From NCBI GenBank assembly GCA_019241645.1, contig JAFAWQ010000026.1, forward strand, positions 1 to 64,000: a stretch of 64,000 nt of DNA, in the 5' to 3' direction. The notes below the pieces were generated by a model, which saw only the letters and a program-made list of their open reading frames with translations, did not search any database and had not been told where the DNA came from. Shown here in pieces: positions 22,103 to 32,186 of the stretch. The first letter of the stretch is position 1. Each line of letters starts with the position of its first letter. This DNA is from Alphaproteobacteria bacterium. GTDB lineage: Bacteria > Pseudomonadota > Alphaproteobacteria > Micropepsales > Micropepsaceae. A program made the translations under genes and the position numbers.

Positions 22103-22704
22103 AGACAGGCGCAATGGCCTTCATGCGGGGGCTTACATTCCCCGGAGGCCAGCAGCCTGTGATCCGCGGCGAACGCGTCTATCTGCGTTATCCCCGGATG
22201 TCCGACTTTCTCCAGTGGTCGAAGCTCCGCGGTGAGAGCAAGGATTTCCTCTCGCCGTGGGAACCGCAATGGGCACGCGATGAGCTGACCAAAGGGGCGT
22301 TCCGAAGACGTCTCAAACGGTACGCCAGCGAAGCACGCCAAGACACCGCCTACGCCTTCTTCGTGTTTCTCAAGAGCGACGATACGCTGATCGGCGGCTG
22401 TACGCTGTCCAATGTGCGGCGTGGTGTGACGCAGTGCTGTGCGCTGGGTTACTGGATCGGAGCGCGCTTCTCGCGCCAGGGATACATGCAGGATGCCATC
22501 CGCGCGCTTTTGCCCTTCATATTCCAGACACTTGGCCTCCATCGCGTTGAAGCCGCCTGCGTTCCGGCCAACGAAGCGTCGAAAAACCTGTTGATGAGAA
22601 CCGGCTTCCGGCAGGAAGGGCTCGCGCTCCGCTATCTCCAGATCAATGGCGAGTGGCAGGACCATGCCTTGTTTGGGTTGTTGGCGGATGAAGGGCCCGG
22701 TTGA
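22099..22704 (+). CDS. GNAT acetyltransferase, RimJ-like
   Basis: A 201-residue acetyl-CoA-dependent N-acetyltransferase, by similarity nearest to ribosomal-protein alanine N-acetyltransferases. It has the RimJ/RimL order: V-I-R-G-E-R-V-Y-L-R-Y-P, G-G-C-T-L-S-N-V-R-R-G, the acetyl-CoA loop around G-Y-W-I-G-x-x-x-S-R-Q-G-Y-M-Q-D-A, then H-R-V-E-A-A-C-V-P-x-N-E-A-S-K-N-L-L-M-R-T-G-F-R-Q-E-G. The ATG overlaps the M16 stop (ATGA), and the same coupling occurs in related genomes. The substrate is inferred, not shown. Confidence 0.87.
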   Translation: MKTGAMAFMRGLTFPGGQQPVIRGERVYLRYPRMSDFLQWSKLRGESKDFLSPWEPQWARDELTKGAFRRRLKRYASEARQDTAYAFFVFLKSDDTLIGGCTLSNVRRGVTQCCALGYWIGARFSRQGYMQDAIRALLPFIFQTLGLHRVEAACVPANEASKNLLMRTGFRQEGLALRYLQINGEWQDHALFGLLADEGPG

Positions 22705-25667
22705 CCGTGGCGGTTGTTTCCGCCTTCATCGGTAATATCGTGCCGAATCTGCCCAAATCCGCATTTGGCGTAATCTTGTTTGTATTCGCAGTCTTCACGG
22801 CGGCTGCGGCACCTCTTCCCGTGGGCGATTCCAGCTCCGTAAAGAACCAGATCAGTATCGATTTCGCCGGCCCGGTCGACGTCATCGATCTCAAGGACAT
22901 TCTCTCGCCCTACACGGCGCCCGCGGGCGCGGAGAAGGATGGTTCGCACTGGTACATGTTGTCGGTCACCAACGGCTCCGTGCGTCCGGTTTCGCGCGTG
23001 TTGATAGCCGCCGATCCGGCGAACGCGGCGTTGCACATCTTCCCAAGGCGAGGCCGGCCAGAATTGCTTCAGGTGGCAAGCTCCGATTCCGGTGTTTCTG
23101 TGGAGCGCCTCAGGGCGGTCGGACGTCATTCGTATTTCGTCACGGTCCCGCCGGCGACAAGCGCATCCTTGGCGGTGCGCGTGGCCTATGCCGACAAAAA
23201 GCCATCCGTTCTGGCGTGGAATGAGCCAGCACTGGTCGCGCACAAGCGGCAAATGGCGGTGTTCCTGGCCGCGGTCGCGGGGCTCATTGCGGCTGCGGCC
23301 GCAATCATGGCCGGCGTCGCCGTAATCACCGCGCATCCCGCTCCAGGCTGGACCGCCATCATTCTGATATTCGTCTTTCTCGCGCGCCTGCAGGGCGCAG
23401 AACTGCTCGACGCAGGCTGGATGACCGCCGTAGGCGGCCCTTACGGCTTGAGCGCGATGCTGGCGGGATTGGGTCTTTCCGCTGCTTTTCGGTTGACCGA
23501 TCTGGTGGCGCCTTTCGACCAATGGCGGGCCGGCGCGGCGCGCTGGCGCCGATGGCCGCCGTTTATTCTGATCGGCATTTCGCTGGCCGCCTTTCTCGGT
23601 GTCCCGTTCGCCACGGTGCTGACCAACGGACTGGTGGTCAGTGGAGCGGCATTGCTGAGTGCTTATCTGGTTCATCGCGGCCTGCAAGGCTCGCGCGCTG
23701 CGCGGGTTATTGCGCCAAGCGCGGCCGTGTTTGCGCTCGTTCTGGCGGCTCAAGCGGCCGCCGCGCTGGGTGCATTTCCGCAAAACCCGATGGCATCGGG
23801 CATAATCGGGGGCTTTACCGCTGCTGGCGCGGTGTTGTTGGCCCTCGCCGTGGCTGCAGGAGAAGGAATTGCCATCTTGCCTATTGTGCGCGGACAGACC
23901 GCGCCCGCCGCAGACGTGACGGCGCAACCGCTCGCGCGCAGAGAGGCTGCGGCGCAGGCCATCGGCGCGGCACGCCAGGGGATTTTCGACCTCGATCTGC
24001 GCAACGACCGGCTCACCCTGTCGCGCGAAGGCGCGCTCGTTGCAGGCGTATCGGGAGCCCGGTCTTTTCCTCACGGGGGATGGATCGCTCAGGTCCATCC
24101 GGACGACAGGCAGGTCTATGTCGATGCACTGGCGGAATACCGGACGCATCCGGGTTTGGCGTTTCGCATGGAATTCAGGGTCCAGGACAAATCTGGCGGC
24201 GAACGGTGGCTGGAATTGCGCGCCAGCATGCTTGGTTCGGGGAAAGCCGGGACGCGCTGCCTTGGCCTGCTCGCAGACATCAGCACGCGGAAACTAAACG
24301 AAGGGAGCTCACCGCGGCGAATACTTCAAGATCCGCTTACCGGTCTGGGCAATCGTGTTTCGCTGATGGAGGAACTCGAGAAACTTGGACCGGATTGGGC
24401 ACACTTGGCGTTCGCGATCCTGGACATCGATCGTTTCAAGGGCATTCACGCGAGTTTGGGCGATAATGGCGGCGACCATTTGCTGGTGAGCTTCGCGGCT
24501 CGCCTGACTGAGAAGTTTACAGCTGGCACGCAAACGTTCCGGATCGGGGGGGACAGCTTTGCGGTGCTCATACCGGGTGCGGCCGATTATGCGGAACGGC
24601 TTGGCAGTGAGCTGATGACTGTCAGTCGCGCGCCATTTTCCATTGGCGGCCGGAATGTCTTTGCCTCGGCGACGGCGGGCGTGGTGACAGGCCGGGACGC
24701 CGAGGAACCTTTGGAACTCATTCGGAGCGCGGAGCTCGCGCTTGCCCTGGCAAAGCGACAGGGCGGCGGCTGCGCGAAGGTGTTCGCGCGAAACATGGAA
24801 GCGCTGGCGCGGGGGGATGCCGTGGCCCTTGAGACCGACCTGCGCCGCGGACTGAGTGAGAACGAGTTCGTTGTTCACTATCAACCCATTGTGCGCCTGA
24901 GCGACGGTTCCATCGCCGGGTTCGAGGCGCTGCTACGCTGGAATCATCCGGAAAAGGGGCTCCTCGCACCCGCTGAATTCATCGCGCATTCGGAAGAAAC
25001 CGGTCTCATCGTGTATCTGGGACGGTTCGCGCTGGAACGTGCGGCAAGCGATCTGGCGGACTGGCAGCGTTACTTTCCGGTCATTCCGGGGCTTTTCGTC
25101 AGCGTCAACGTTTCCCGGCGTCAGCTGCAGGATCCGCACTTCATCGCCACCATCGAGAAACTGCTGGCGGTCGGCGATTTCCACGGCAACACCTTCAAGC
25201 TCGAAGTCACCGAAAGCGCCATCGAACTCGATGCCGCCGCCCGGGACGTGTTGAAGCGCCTCCGCGAATTGGGGGCAGGGCTAGCCATCGATGATTTCGG
25301 CACGGGCCTTTCCACTCTAAGTCATCTGAAGGATCTGCCCTTCGACATGATAAAAATGGATCGCAGTTTTCTGGCCCGCCGCGACGCGGGAAAAGATACC
25401 GATGCTGCTGCCGTTCTCAATTCGATGGTGGGGCTTGCGCGGGAGCTCGGCCGGGATCTTGTTATCGAGGGCGTGGAAACCGAGCGCGAAGCCATGTGGC
25501 TAAAACAGATCGGCTGCGATCTGGCGCAAGGCTTCTATTTCAGCCTGCCGCTCCCGGCCAACGAAGCGCTGAAGTTTATTGCGAGCCACCTTCGAACCGA
25601 TAGGGCGCCGCAGCAGCGTTCGGCCTCGCATGCATCCGCATCAGGCCCGTCCGGCGTGAGCGCTTAG
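22701..25667 (+). CDS. Membrane EAL phosphodiesterase with degenerate GGDEF domain
   Basis: A 988-residue c-di-GMP protein. It has a periplasmic N-terminal domain (about 40-180, beta-rich), seven or so transmembrane segments (about 190-400), a PAS-like fold (about 420-530), GGDEF (about 550-700) and EAL (about 710-970). The GGDEF signature reads GGDSF (near residue 615), lacking the second acidic residue, so cyclase activity is unlikely. The EAL half keeps E-A-L-L-R-W (near 739), E-V-T-E-S, D-D-F-G-T-G and K-M-D-R-S-F-L, so it should hydrolyse c-di-GMP. The start (TTG at 22701 or GTG at 22707) overlaps the GNAT stop. Its 3' end overlaps yqgE by 27 bases tail to tail. Confidence 0.88.
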   Translation: MTVAVVSAFIGNIVPNLPKSAFGVILFVFAVFTAAAAPLPVGDSSSVKNQISIDFAGPVDVIDLKDILSPYTAPAGAEKDGSHWYMLSVTNGSVRPVSRVLIAADPANAALHIFPRRGRPELLQVASSDSGVSVERLRAVGRHSYFVTVPPATSASLAVRVAYADKKPSVLAWNEPALVAHKRQMAVFLAAVAGLIAAAAAIMAGVAVITAHPAPGWTAIILIFVFLARLQGAELLDAGWMTAVGGPYGLSAMLAGLGLSAAFRLTDLVAPFDQWRAGAARWRRWPPFILIGISLAAFLGVPFATVLTNGLVVSGAALLSAYLVHRGLQGSRAARVIAPSAAVFALVLAAQAAAALGAFPQNPMASGIIGGFTAAGAVLLALAVAAGEGIAILPIVRGQTAPAADVTAQPLARREAAAQAIGAARQGIFDLDLRNDRLTLSREGALVAGVSGARSFPHGGWIAQVHPDDRQVYVDALAEYRTHPGLAFRMEFRVQDKSGGERWLELRASMLGSGKAGTRCLGLLADISTRKLNEGSSPRRILQDPLTGLGNRVSLMEELEKLGPDWAHLAFAILDIDRFKGIHASLGDNGGDHLLVSFAARLTEKFTAGTQTFRIGGDSFAVLIPGAADYAERLGSELMTVSRAPFSIGGRNVFASATAGVVTGRDAEEPLELIRSAELALALAKRQGGGCAKVFARNMEALARGDAVALETDLRRGLSENEFVVHYQPIVRLSDGSIAGFEALLRWNHPEKGLLAPAEFIAHSEETGLIVYLGRFALERAASDLADWQRYFPVIPGLFVSVNVSRRQLQDPHFIATIEKLLAVGDFHGNTFKLEVTESAIELDAAARDVLKRLRELGAGLAIDDFGTGLSTLSHLKDLPFDMIKMDRSFLARRDAGKDTDAAAVLNSMVGLARELGRDLVIEGVETEREAMWLKQIGCDLAQGFYFSLPLPANEALKFIASHLRTDRAPQQRSASHASASGPSGVSA

Positions 25668-26231
25668 GCCGGACAAATCGATTCCCAGTTTTCGCAGCGC
25701 GACAGCCCACTTCGCGCTCATGTCGCCACCAAACACGAGAGCGATATCGGCGTCGCAATGGATCCAGCCATTGGCCTGCATTTCATGTTCGATCTGCCCT
25801 GGACCCCATCCGGCGTAACCGAGGGCAAAAAGCGCCTGGTGCGGTCCTTGGCCATCGGCAATGGCGCGCAAGATGTCGATCGTGGCAGTAAGCGAAATGT
25901 CTTGCGTGATCGCCAGAGACTCTGTGCCGCCATATTCGCCGCTGTGAAGTACAAATCCGCGGCCGGTCTCGACGGGGCCGCCGAACAATATGGCAGAATC
26001 CGGGGTCTTCTCGCTGACGGGCAAATCCAGCCGGCGCAATAGTTCCTGAAAGCCCAGACCCTCGATCGGCTTGTTGACGATGATGCCCATCGCGCCAGTG
26101 GCCGAATGCGCGCACATATAGATCACGCTACGCTCGAAACGCGGATCGGACATGCCGGGAAGAGCAATCAGCAGCTTTCCCTCGAGGAAACTGTCTCCGC
26201 CGATCGAAGAAGGTTGCTCCGCGCTTGCCAT
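25641..26231 (-). CDS. YqgE/AlgH family protein (UPF0301)
   Basis: A 196-residue protein of the widely conserved YqgE/AlgH family, with no proven biochemical activity. The family start [12 protein letters not shown][13 protein letters not shown] is intact, as are G-I-I-V-N-K-P, F-G-G-P-V-E, the S-L-A-I-T-Q-D-I segment and the [10 protein letters not shown]-x-E-M motif. It is transcribed convergently with the EAL gene and overlaps its last 27 bases. Confidence 0.93.
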   Translation of the reverse strand: MASAEQPSSIGGDSFLEGKLLIALPGMSDPRFERSVIYMCAHSATGAMGIIVNKPIEGLGFQELLRRLDLPVSEKTPDSAILFGGPVETGRGFVLHSGEYGGTESLAITQDISLTATIDILRAIADGQGPHQALFALGYAGWGPGQIEHEMQANGWIHCDADIALVFGGDMSAKWAVALRKLGIDLSGLSAHAGRA

Positions 26232-26351
26232 TGTATTGACGTTACCACGCCGGGCGGCCGCTGCCAGCCCGTTGCCTTCGCGGCAAGATTACATGTTTGC
26301 GAGGGCGGCGCGTTGCGCTAGAAGCCCGGCGACGCCGTCGAGGAGATAATT

Positions 26352-26834
26352 ATGACGATCAAGGTGGGTGACAGAGTTCCATCGGCAACGCTAATGGAGA
26401 TGAAGGGCGGCACGCCGCAGCCGATCAAGACAGACGATCTGTTCGGCGGCAAGACCGTTGTTCTTTTCGCGCTCCCCGGCGCCTTCACTCCGACCTGTTC
26501 GGCGAAGCACTTGCCTGGCTTCATTCAGCATGCGGACGAACTGAAGCAGAAGGGCGTGGACACCATCGCTTGCCTCTCCGTCAACGATGCGTTCGTGATG
26601 GGCGCCTGGGGCGAGCAGCAGAATTGCGGCGACAAGGTCATGATGCTGGCAGACGGCAATGGCGACTTTACCCGGCAGCTGGGTCTTGAAATGGATGCCA
26701 CGCGCTTTGGCATGGGCCACCGCAGCCAGCGGTACTCCATGGTGGTGAAAGATGGCGTGGTGAAGGAGCTGAACGTCGAGGAGCCAGGCAGTTTTTCGGT
26801 TTCCAGCGCCGAGCACGTGCTCAACCAGCTTTGA
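26352..26834 (+). CDS. Peroxiredoxin, Prx5 type
   Basis: A 160-residue thiol peroxidase of the Prx5 subfamily, reducing hydroperoxides with glutathione or thioredoxin. The peroxidatic Cys is C49 in [10 protein letters not shown]74 and C91 are also present, the first in [13 protein letters not shown] and the second in Q-N-C-G-D-K. The M-x-x-T-R-F-G-M-G-x-R-S-Q-R-Y-S block is diagnostic of Prx5. GAGGAGA lies before the ATG. Its end overlaps rnhA by 14 bases, tail to tail. Confidence 0.92.
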   Translation: MTIKVGDRVPSATLMEMKGGTPQPIKTDDLFGGKTVVLFALPGAFTPTCSAKHLPGFIQHADELKQKGVDTIACLSVNDAFVMGAWGEQQNCGDKVMMLADGNGDFTRQLGLEMDATRFGMGHRSQRYSMVVKDGVVKELNVEEPGSFSVSSAEHVLNQL

Positions 26835-27345
26835 TCGCTGGGATCGCGGCGCGCGCGAGAGCATCGGCGCGCTCGTTTTCCGCATGACCGGAATGGCCGG
26901 CCACCCATCTCCAGGAAATCGCGTGGCCGGCGGAAGCGGCGTCCAACTCTCGCCAGAGATCGTCGTTCTTGACAGGTTTCCGATCGGCGGTTTTCCAGCC
27001 ATTCGCTTTCCAGCGGGAGAGCCATAAGCTTGCGCCATCCATCAGATAGCGGGAATCGGTGTGAAGCACGACCGCGGACGGCCGCTTCAGAACCTGAAGC
27101 GCGCGAATTGCGGCTGTGATTTCCATGCGATTGTTGGTGGTCGCGAGTTCGCCGCCGGAAAGTTCCTTTTCGCGCGTGCCCGACCTTAAGATCGCCCCCC
27201 AGCCGCCCGGTCCGGGATTGCCCGAACAGGCGCCGTCCGTGAAAATGTGAATAGCTTGTTTCCGCAACGTTGCCCCGAAACTGAGCTTGACAGCGATACG
27301 ATTCCCTTTGCGAGACTTTTCCACTAGCCTCGGAATCGTGCGCAT
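26821..27345 (-). CDS. rnhA: Ribonuclease HI
   Basis: Cleaves RNA in RNA-DNA hybrids. The four acidic catalytic residues appear in order: [28 protein letters not shown] and N-E-R-A-D-A-L-A-R. The [10 protein letters not shown] handle is intact. The start is uncertain: ATG at 27345 gives 174 residues, with about 25 more than usual at the N-terminus. A TTG at 27267 preceded by GGGG would give 148 residues, the normal length. Confidence 0.9.
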   Translation of the reverse strand: MRTIPRLVEKSRKGNRIAVKLSFGATLRKQAIHIFTDGACSGNPGPGGWGAILRSGTREKELSGGELATTNNRMEITAAIRALQVLKRPSAVVLHTDSRYLMDGASLWLSRWKANGWKTADRKPVKNDDLWRELDAASAGHAISWRWVAGHSGHAENERADALARAAIPAIKAG

Positions 27346-27389
27346 CAACTCCGCTGCTGCCGCAACTTTGTCAATCCGGTGAATCGATC

Positions 27390-27905
27390 ATGCAGTTTCG
27401 TCTTCTGATTGCCGCGTTGGGGGGCTGCCTTTGGCTTTCCGCCTGTTCCGAAAACCGGCTGGAGAAATGCCCGTCCGTGTCGGTGCTTGTGGACACAGCG
27501 ACGCTGCCAGTCACGGCGGCCAATGGTACGGATTTGCAGTACACCGCATTCATTACAAAGGCGACGCGCGACTGCGATATTCACAGGTATGAAAAGGAGC
27601 TCGACGCAAGCGTGAATATCGAATTCCGCGCGACACGCCCCAATGGAAGTGCGGCGGCGACGTACACCGTCCCGTATTTCGTCGCCATCACCAACGAGGG
27701 CCGCGTGCTTGCGAAGCGCCAGTTCGCGGTGCGGTTCACATTTGAGCAGGGCCAGACGGCGGCAGCGTTTTCGGACTCCGTGAGTTCGCTTGGCTTGACC
27801 GCCGGCCGGGACAAACAGCCGTTCGAATATGGCATTGTTGTCGGCTTCCAGCTTACCAAGGCGCAGCTCGATTATGTCCGTCGGGCAGGCCGCTATGCCA
27901 AATGA
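27390..27905 (+). CDS. Putative lipoprotein of unknown function
   Basis: A 171-residue exported protein with a lipobox (W-L-S-A-C, C19). The remainder is predicted beta-rich, with one further Cys pair (C27 and C57) that could form a disulfide. The motif Y-T-V-P-Y-F-V-A-I-T-N, then V-L-A-K-R-Q-F, and finally F-E-Y-G-I-V-V-G-F-Q-L-T fits a small beta-sandwich lipoprotein family seen upstream of argS in alphaproteobacteria. Its stop overlaps the argS start (ATGA), so the two are coupled. Confidence 0.75.
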   Translation: MQFRLLIAALGGCLWLSACSENRLEKCPSVSVLVDTATLPVTAANGTDLQYTAFITKATRDCDIHRYEKELDASVNIEFRATRPNGSAAATYTVPYFVAITNEGRVLAKRQFAVRFTFEQGQTAAAFSDSVSSLGLTAGRDKQPFEYGIVVGFQLTKAQLDYVRRAGRYAK

Positions 27906-29665
27906 GCCTGCTTGAAGAACTTTCGGGGATCGTGGGTGCGGCGTTCGCGGCCGAGGGCTTTCCGTCGGAGTTGGGGACGGTTCAGCCGTCAGATCGTCCG
28001 GACTTGGCGCAATTCCAATGCAATGGAGCGCTGACGGCCGCAAAGCAGGCGAAGGCAAATCCACGCGCTGTCGCTGAAAAGATCGCTGCGCGCCTGAAGG
28101 CGAACCCGGTCTTTTCGAAAGTGGAGATCGCCGGCCCCGGGTTCATCAATCTGGATTTGAGCGACGAAAGTTTGGTCGAACGTATGCGTACGCTTGCGGC
28201 CGACGAACGGCTTGGCGCGCCTCGAAAGGGTGAGGGCAAGACCGCGGTGCTCGATTTCGGCGGAGCCAATGTCGCCAAACCGATGCATGTGGGCCATCTG
28301 CGCTCCGCCATCATCGGCGACACGTTGCAGCGGCTGTTCCGGGCGAACGGCTGGAACGTCGTCAGCGACGTCCATCTCGGCGACTGGGGCCTGCAGATGG
28401 GGCAGCTGATCTCGGAGATCGGGCGGCGCGGTATCGCGCCGATCTATTTCGACCCGCACTACCAAGGCGAATATCCGGCACAGTCGCCGGTGACCATGGA
28501 CGACCTCGAGGAGCTTTATCCAGCCGCCTCAGCAGCCTGCAAAGCGGATCCCAAACGCCTGGAAGAAGCGCGAGCCGCGACGGCGGAATTGCAAGCTGGA
28601 AGAGCAGGTTATCGCGTGCTTTGGCAGCATTTTGTGAACGTCTCGGAAGCCGGCCTGACGCGGGAATATGGCAGCCTGGGCGTCCGGTTCGACCTTTGGA
28701 ATGGCGAAGCAAGCGTCGAATGCCTGATCGGGCCGATGATCCAGGATCTGAAAGCGCGCGGGCTGGCGACGGAAAGCGAGGGCGCGCTGGTGATCCCTGT
28801 CGCGGAGCCGGCAGACAAAAAGGAGATGCCGCCGTTGATCCTGGTGAAGTCAGACGGCGCGGTGCTGTATGGCACCACCGACCTCGCCACCATCATCGAC
28901 CGGGTCCGCACATCCGGCCCCGACCTCATTCTTTATGTAGTAGATCAGCGGCAGCACACGCATTTCGAGCAGGTGTTCCGCGCGGCTCGAAAGGCAGGCT
29001 ACAGCGGCAAAGCCCAGCTGGAGCACGCCGGTTTCGGCACCATGAACGGTCCGGACGGCAAGCCGTTCAAGACGCGCGCCGGCGGCGTGATGAAGCTCTA
29101 CGACCTGATCGCGATGGCGACTGAGGAAGCGGACAAGCGCTTGGTCGAAGCCGGCCTCGCCACAGAATATCCGGAAGACGAGCGCAACGACATCGCCCGC
29201 AAGGTCGGCATCGCGGCGCTACGGTTTGCCGATCTTTCGAGCCATCGCGTATCCGATTACGTGTTCGACCTCGCGCGGTTCACTCGCTTCGAGGGGAGGA
29301 CCGGGCCGTATCTGCAGTATGCCGCCGTGCGTATGCGTTCGATCCTTAACAAGGCGGAAGAGGCCGGGCTTGAATCCGCGCTGAAGGTCGCTCCCAGCAC
29401 ACCGGAGGAGAGAACGCTTATTCTGCAGCTCCTCGCGCTGCCCAATGCCATGGCGGGTGCGGAGCACAACCGGGCGCCGAACATCCTCTGCGACTACGTG
29501 TTCTCGCTGGCGCAGATTTTCAGCCGTTTTTACACCGCCCACCACATCATGTCGGAACAGAACCGCGCGCTTCAGCTCACTCGGTTGGCCTTGGTTGCCG
29601 CAACGCTAGGGGTTCTTTCCAAGGTGCTGGCGATTCTCGGGATCGAAGTTCCCGCGAGAATGTGA
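27902..29665 (+). CDS. argS: Arginyl-tRNA synthetase
   Basis: A 587-residue class I synthetase charging tRNA-Arg. The N-terminal Add1 domain (1-110) is followed by the Rossmann catalytic core with the HIGH-type motif P-M-H-V-G-H-L-R-S (about 126-133). F-K-T-R-A-G-G-V-M-K-L replaces a canonical KMSKS, as is usual for many ArgRS. The DALR anticodon-binding domain ends the protein (R-F-Y-x-x-H-H-I-M near the C-terminus). The matching tRNA-Arg(UCG) is elsewhere in the window, at 42865. Confidence 0.96.
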   Translation: MSLLEELSGIVGAAFAAEGFPSELGTVQPSDRPDLAQFQCNGALTAAKQAKANPRAVAEKIAARLKANPVFSKVEIAGPGFINLDLSDESLVERMRTLAADERLGAPRKGEGKTAVLDFGGANVAKPMHVGHLRSAIIGDTLQRLFRANGWNVVSDVHLGDWGLQMGQLISEIGRRGIAPIYFDPHYQGEYPAQSPVTMDDLEELYPAASAACKADPKRLEEARAATAELQAGRAGYRVLWQHFVNVSEAGLTREYGSLGVRFDLWNGEASVECLIGPMIQDLKARGLATESEGALVIPVAEPADKKEMPPLILVKSDGAVLYGTTDLATIIDRVRTSGPDLILYVVDQRQHTHFEQVFRAARKAGYSGKAQLEHAGFGTMNGPDGKPFKTRAGGVMKLYDLIAMATEEADKRLVEAGLATEYPEDERNDIARKVGIAALRFADLSSHRVSDYVFDLARFTRFEGRTGPYLQYAAVRMRSILNKAEEAGLESALKVAPSTPEERTLILQLLALPNAMAGAEHNRAPNILCDYVFSLAQIFSRFYTAHHIMSEQNRALQLTRLALVAATLGVLSKVLAILGIEVPARM

Positions 29666-29849
29666 TTTATTAGCGTCGCGATAAGCAAACAAAAACGCAA
29701 CTTGAAGCGAAAGAAATCCGCAGCCGCAAGCGACCGCGGTTGACGCTTGACACTCTCATAGCGCAATGGAATGCGAAGATCGCATCCGATACGATAAGAG
29801 CTGGGCGACGAGCAAGCCGATCGGCCGGAGCTGATCTGATCCACTCAGA

Positions 29850-30308
29850 TCACGACAGGCTTTTCAGTCCCGAACGTAACCATCTTCGGAATCGGAGCAT
29901 CGCGATGAGGTAATTTATACCGAATATGCACACCCATCCGCCAATCAGCGGCGGCAGCACTGTGAAATTGTTCGTGCTGTTCCAAACAAGGGCCGCCACC
30001 AACGCGAGCATGGCTAGAACCACCAGAAACATCTGTGTTGTATTGAGGCGATATCGGACAACCAAACAGTCGAAGTCTTGCTGAATGTCGAGGACGCCCG
30101 CACCGAATGGCGCGAGAATATTCCAGTTTCCGACGGCTTGGAACATACTGTTAGTAAACTGAACCGTTGACCCCTCCGCGGACGCCTTTGTCGCAAAGGC
30201 GGCATCGAGCATATCCTCGACTCTACGAGTGGCTTCTGGAATCAGGCTGCGATCCGAACCCGCCACCCGGATGCGCACAGAACCATTGAGGCCGAAGGGG
30301 AAGTACAC
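29850..30308 (-). CDS. Two-TM protein of unknown function
   Basis: A 152-residue protein starting at GTG. About 85 residues of predicted alpha/beta soluble sequence (with R-R-V-E-D-M-L-D-A-A-F) come first. Two adjacent transmembrane segments follow (about 92-110 and 116-134), then a basic tail (R-F-R-R-W-L-R-S-G). The composition is visibly AT-richer than its neighbours, which suggests a different history. It is divergent from the gcv promoter, with the promoter 39 bp from its start. I recognise no family. Confidence 0.55.
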   Translation of the reverse strand: MYFPFGLNGSVRIRVAGSDRSLIPEATRRVEDMLDAAFATKASAEGSTVQFTNSMFQAVGNWNILAPFGAGVLDIQQDFDCLVVRYRLNTTQMFLVVLAMLALVAALVWNSTNNFTVLPPLIGGWVCIFGINYLIAMLRFRRWLRSGLKSLS

Positions 30309-30346
30309 AGGGGTTCCAAACGAGGTGCGGCTGAAAGCCTAGTCGA

Positions 30347-30374
30347 TTGACTCGCCTTGGTCGTCCCCTATGAT
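30347..30374 (+). promoter_or_regulatory. Promoter of the glycine cleavage operon
   Basis: TTGACT (30347-30352), a 16-bp spacer and TATGAT (30369-30374) give five of six matches at each hexamer. Transcription would begin near 30381, about 50 bases before the first glycine aptamer, so the whole riboswitch is in the leader RNA. Confidence 0.6.
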
Positions 30375-30429
30375 GCCGGCAACGCTCACATCCGCCGGGA
30401 GGCGCGTATGGGCGGCGAACACATGATCC

Positions 30430-30614
30430 CTCGCGGGAGAGAACGGCTGATGCCGGCGCCGAAGGAGCAACCGCCCCGGAAACTCTCAGGCAGAAGGACC
30501 GCGAAGGAGATGAAATTCTGGAAAGCAGGATGGTCCAGGCCATCCTTACCGAAGGGGTAACCCACCCGGCTCTGCCGCTGTTGGGGAAATCTCTCAGGTC
30601 CGATGACAGAGGGG
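30430..30614 (+). promoter_or_regulatory. Tandem glycine riboswitch
   Basis: Two aptamers in series upstream of gcvT. Aptamer 1 runs from C-G-G-G-A-G-A-G (30433) through C-C-G-A-A-G-G-A-G-C-A-A and A-A-A-C-T-C-T-C-A-G-G-C to the G-G-A-C-C-G segment near 30502. A short linker leads to aptamer 2 (about 30512-30614), with C-C-G-A-A-G-G-G-G-T-A-A and A-A-A-T-C-T-C-T-C-A-G-G-T. This is the classic gcvT-type glycine sensor. In this class glycine binding normally turns expression on. The short distance to the GTG start leaves room for control of translation initiation or a terminator, but I see no T-run. Confidence 0.9.
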
Positions 30615-30659
30615 CACGCGTTCGCTGCAAGGCGAAGCGCGCCAACCGCGGACCGAATT

Positions 30660-31808
30660 GTGACAGATACAAATCAGACGTTGCTCAGAACGCCGCTTAA
30701 CGCGCTGCATGCGGAACTCGGCGCCAAATTGGTGCCGTTCGCCGGCTACGAGATGCCGGTGCAGTACCCGGCGGGTGTTCTCAAGGAGCATTTGCACACA
30801 CGGGCCAGCGCCGGACTGTTCGATGTCTCACATATGGGCCAGGCGTTCCTTGCGGGAGACGATCTGGGCCGAGCACTGGAAAGCGTCACGCCGGCCGATG
30901 TCGTCGGATTGAAGGAAGGCATGCAGCGCTACGGCCTGCTGTTGAACGATCAGGGCACTATCAAGGACGATTTCATGTTCTCGCGCCTGGTTGGCGAGCG
31001 CGACCTTTACCTCGTCGTCAACGCCGGAACGAAAGACGGCGACTTTGCTTACATCGCCGAGAAATTGCGCGGAAAAGCGACGCTGACGCCGAAACCGGAC
31101 CGTGCCTTGCTGGCGCTGCAGGGGCCGAAGGCGGGTGAAGTGCTGGAGCGCCATTCTCCCGGGATCGATCAGATCACGTTCATGAAGGTCGTTCGCGCCA
31201 CTATTGCCGGAGCGCCGGCCATCGTCAGCCGTTCCGGCTATACAGGCGAGGACGGCTTCGAGATTTCCCTCGAAGGCAGAGATGCAGAACGCGTGGCGCG
31301 CGTACTGCTGAACGAGCCGGAAGTTCTGCCGATTGGTCTCGGCGCGCGGGATTCCCTTCGTCTGGAGGCCGGACTTTGCCTCTATGGACACGACATCGAT
31401 GAAACGACGGATCCCGTTGAGGCCGATCTGGTTTGGTCCATCGGCAGGCGGCGCAAGGAGCAGAAAGATTTTCCAGCCGCCGAGAAAATCATGGCCGAAA
31501 TCGGCAACGGCACGCGGCGCAAACGCGTCGGCATCCGCCCTGACGGCCGCGCGCCGGCGCGTGAAGGAACTGAGGTCGCCGACAAGACCGGCCGCATCAT
31601 CGGACGCATCACCAGCGGCGGGTTCGGACCCAGCGCAAACGCACCGGTGGCCATGGGTTACGTCGAAACAGCATTCGCCGCCGACGGGACCGAAATCAAT
31701 CTGATGGTCCGCGGCAAGGCCCTCCCGGCGCGCGTGGCGCCCATGCCTTTCGCCCCGCACCGTTACAAGCGTGCCGCAAAACCAACCCAATCCGGAGCAA
31801 CAGCATGA
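30660..31808 (+). CDS. gcvT: Glycine cleavage system aminomethyltransferase (T protein)
   Basis: A 382-residue T protein, transferring the methylene group of the aminomethyl-lipoyl arm to tetrahydrofolate and releasing ammonia. The folate-binding fold is visible: V-P-F-A-G-Y-E-M-P-V-Q-Y, S-A-G-L-F-D-V-S-H-M-G-Q, L-L-A-L-Q-G-P-K-A, S-R-S-G-Y-T-G-E-D-G-F-E-I and G-L-G-A-R-D-S-L-R-L-E-A-G-L-C-L-Y-G-H-D. I start at GTG 30660; an upstream ATG at 30603 lies in the riboswitch. First gene of the operon, overlapping gcvH by ATGA. Confidence 0.95.
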   Translation: MTDTNQTLLRTPLNALHAELGAKLVPFAGYEMPVQYPAGVLKEHLHTRASAGLFDVSHMGQAFLAGDDLGRALESVTPADVVGLKEGMQRYGLLLNDQGTIKDDFMFSRLVGERDLYLVVNAGTKDGDFAYIAEKLRGKATLTPKPDRALLALQGPKAGEVLERHSPGIDQITFMKVVRATIAGAPAIVSRSGYTGEDGFEISLEGRDAERVARVLLNEPEVLPIGLGARDSLRLEAGLCLYGHDIDETTDPVEADLVWSIGRRRKEQKDFPAAEKIMAEIGNGTRRKRVGIRPDGRAPAREGTEVADKTGRIIGRITSGGFGPSANAPVAMGYVETAFAADGTEINLMVRGKALPARVAPMPFAPHRYKRAAKPTQSGATA

Positions 31809-32179
31809 GCGAGACACGATACACCGATCAGCACGAGTGGGTGCGCGTGGACGGTGACGAGGCGACGGTCGGCATCACCAAATATGCGGCAGAGCAGCTG
31901 GGCGATGTGGTGTTCGTGGAGGTGCCGGAGACTGGCCGCAACCTCGGCAAGGGCGGAGAAGCGGCTGTGGTCGAAAGCGTCAAGGCGGCGAGCGAAGTGT
32001 ACGCGCCGGTGGATGGCGACGTGACGGCGGGTAATCCGGCGCTCGCGGACGATCCCGCAAAGGTGAACGCCGATCCGGAAGGCGAGGGTTGGTTCTTCAA
32101 ATTGAAGATTGCCGACAAGTCCCAGCTCGAAAAGTTGATGACCGCGGCGCAGTACGCAGAGTTCGTGAAAGGACTGTAG
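31805..32179 (+). CDS. gcvH: Glycine cleavage system H protein
   Basis: A 124-residue lipoyl carrier that shuttles the aminomethyl group between P, T and L proteins. The lipoylation site is K60 in [10 protein letters not shown]. The G-I-T[16 protein letters not shown] core is intact. It starts inside the gcvT stop and ends eight bases before gcvPA. Confidence 0.97.
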   Translation: MSETRYTDQHEWVRVDGDEATVGITKYAAEQLGDVVFVEVPETGRNLGKGGEAAVVESVKAASEVYAPVDGDVTAGNPALADDPAKVNADPEGEGWFFKLKIADKSQLEKLMTAAQYAEFVKGL

Positions 32180-32186
32180 CTCTCCC

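Noticed and set aside
30603-30660. An upstream ATG start for gcvT
   Set aside because: It lies in the second glycine aptamer, and the extra residues are not conserved in T proteins.
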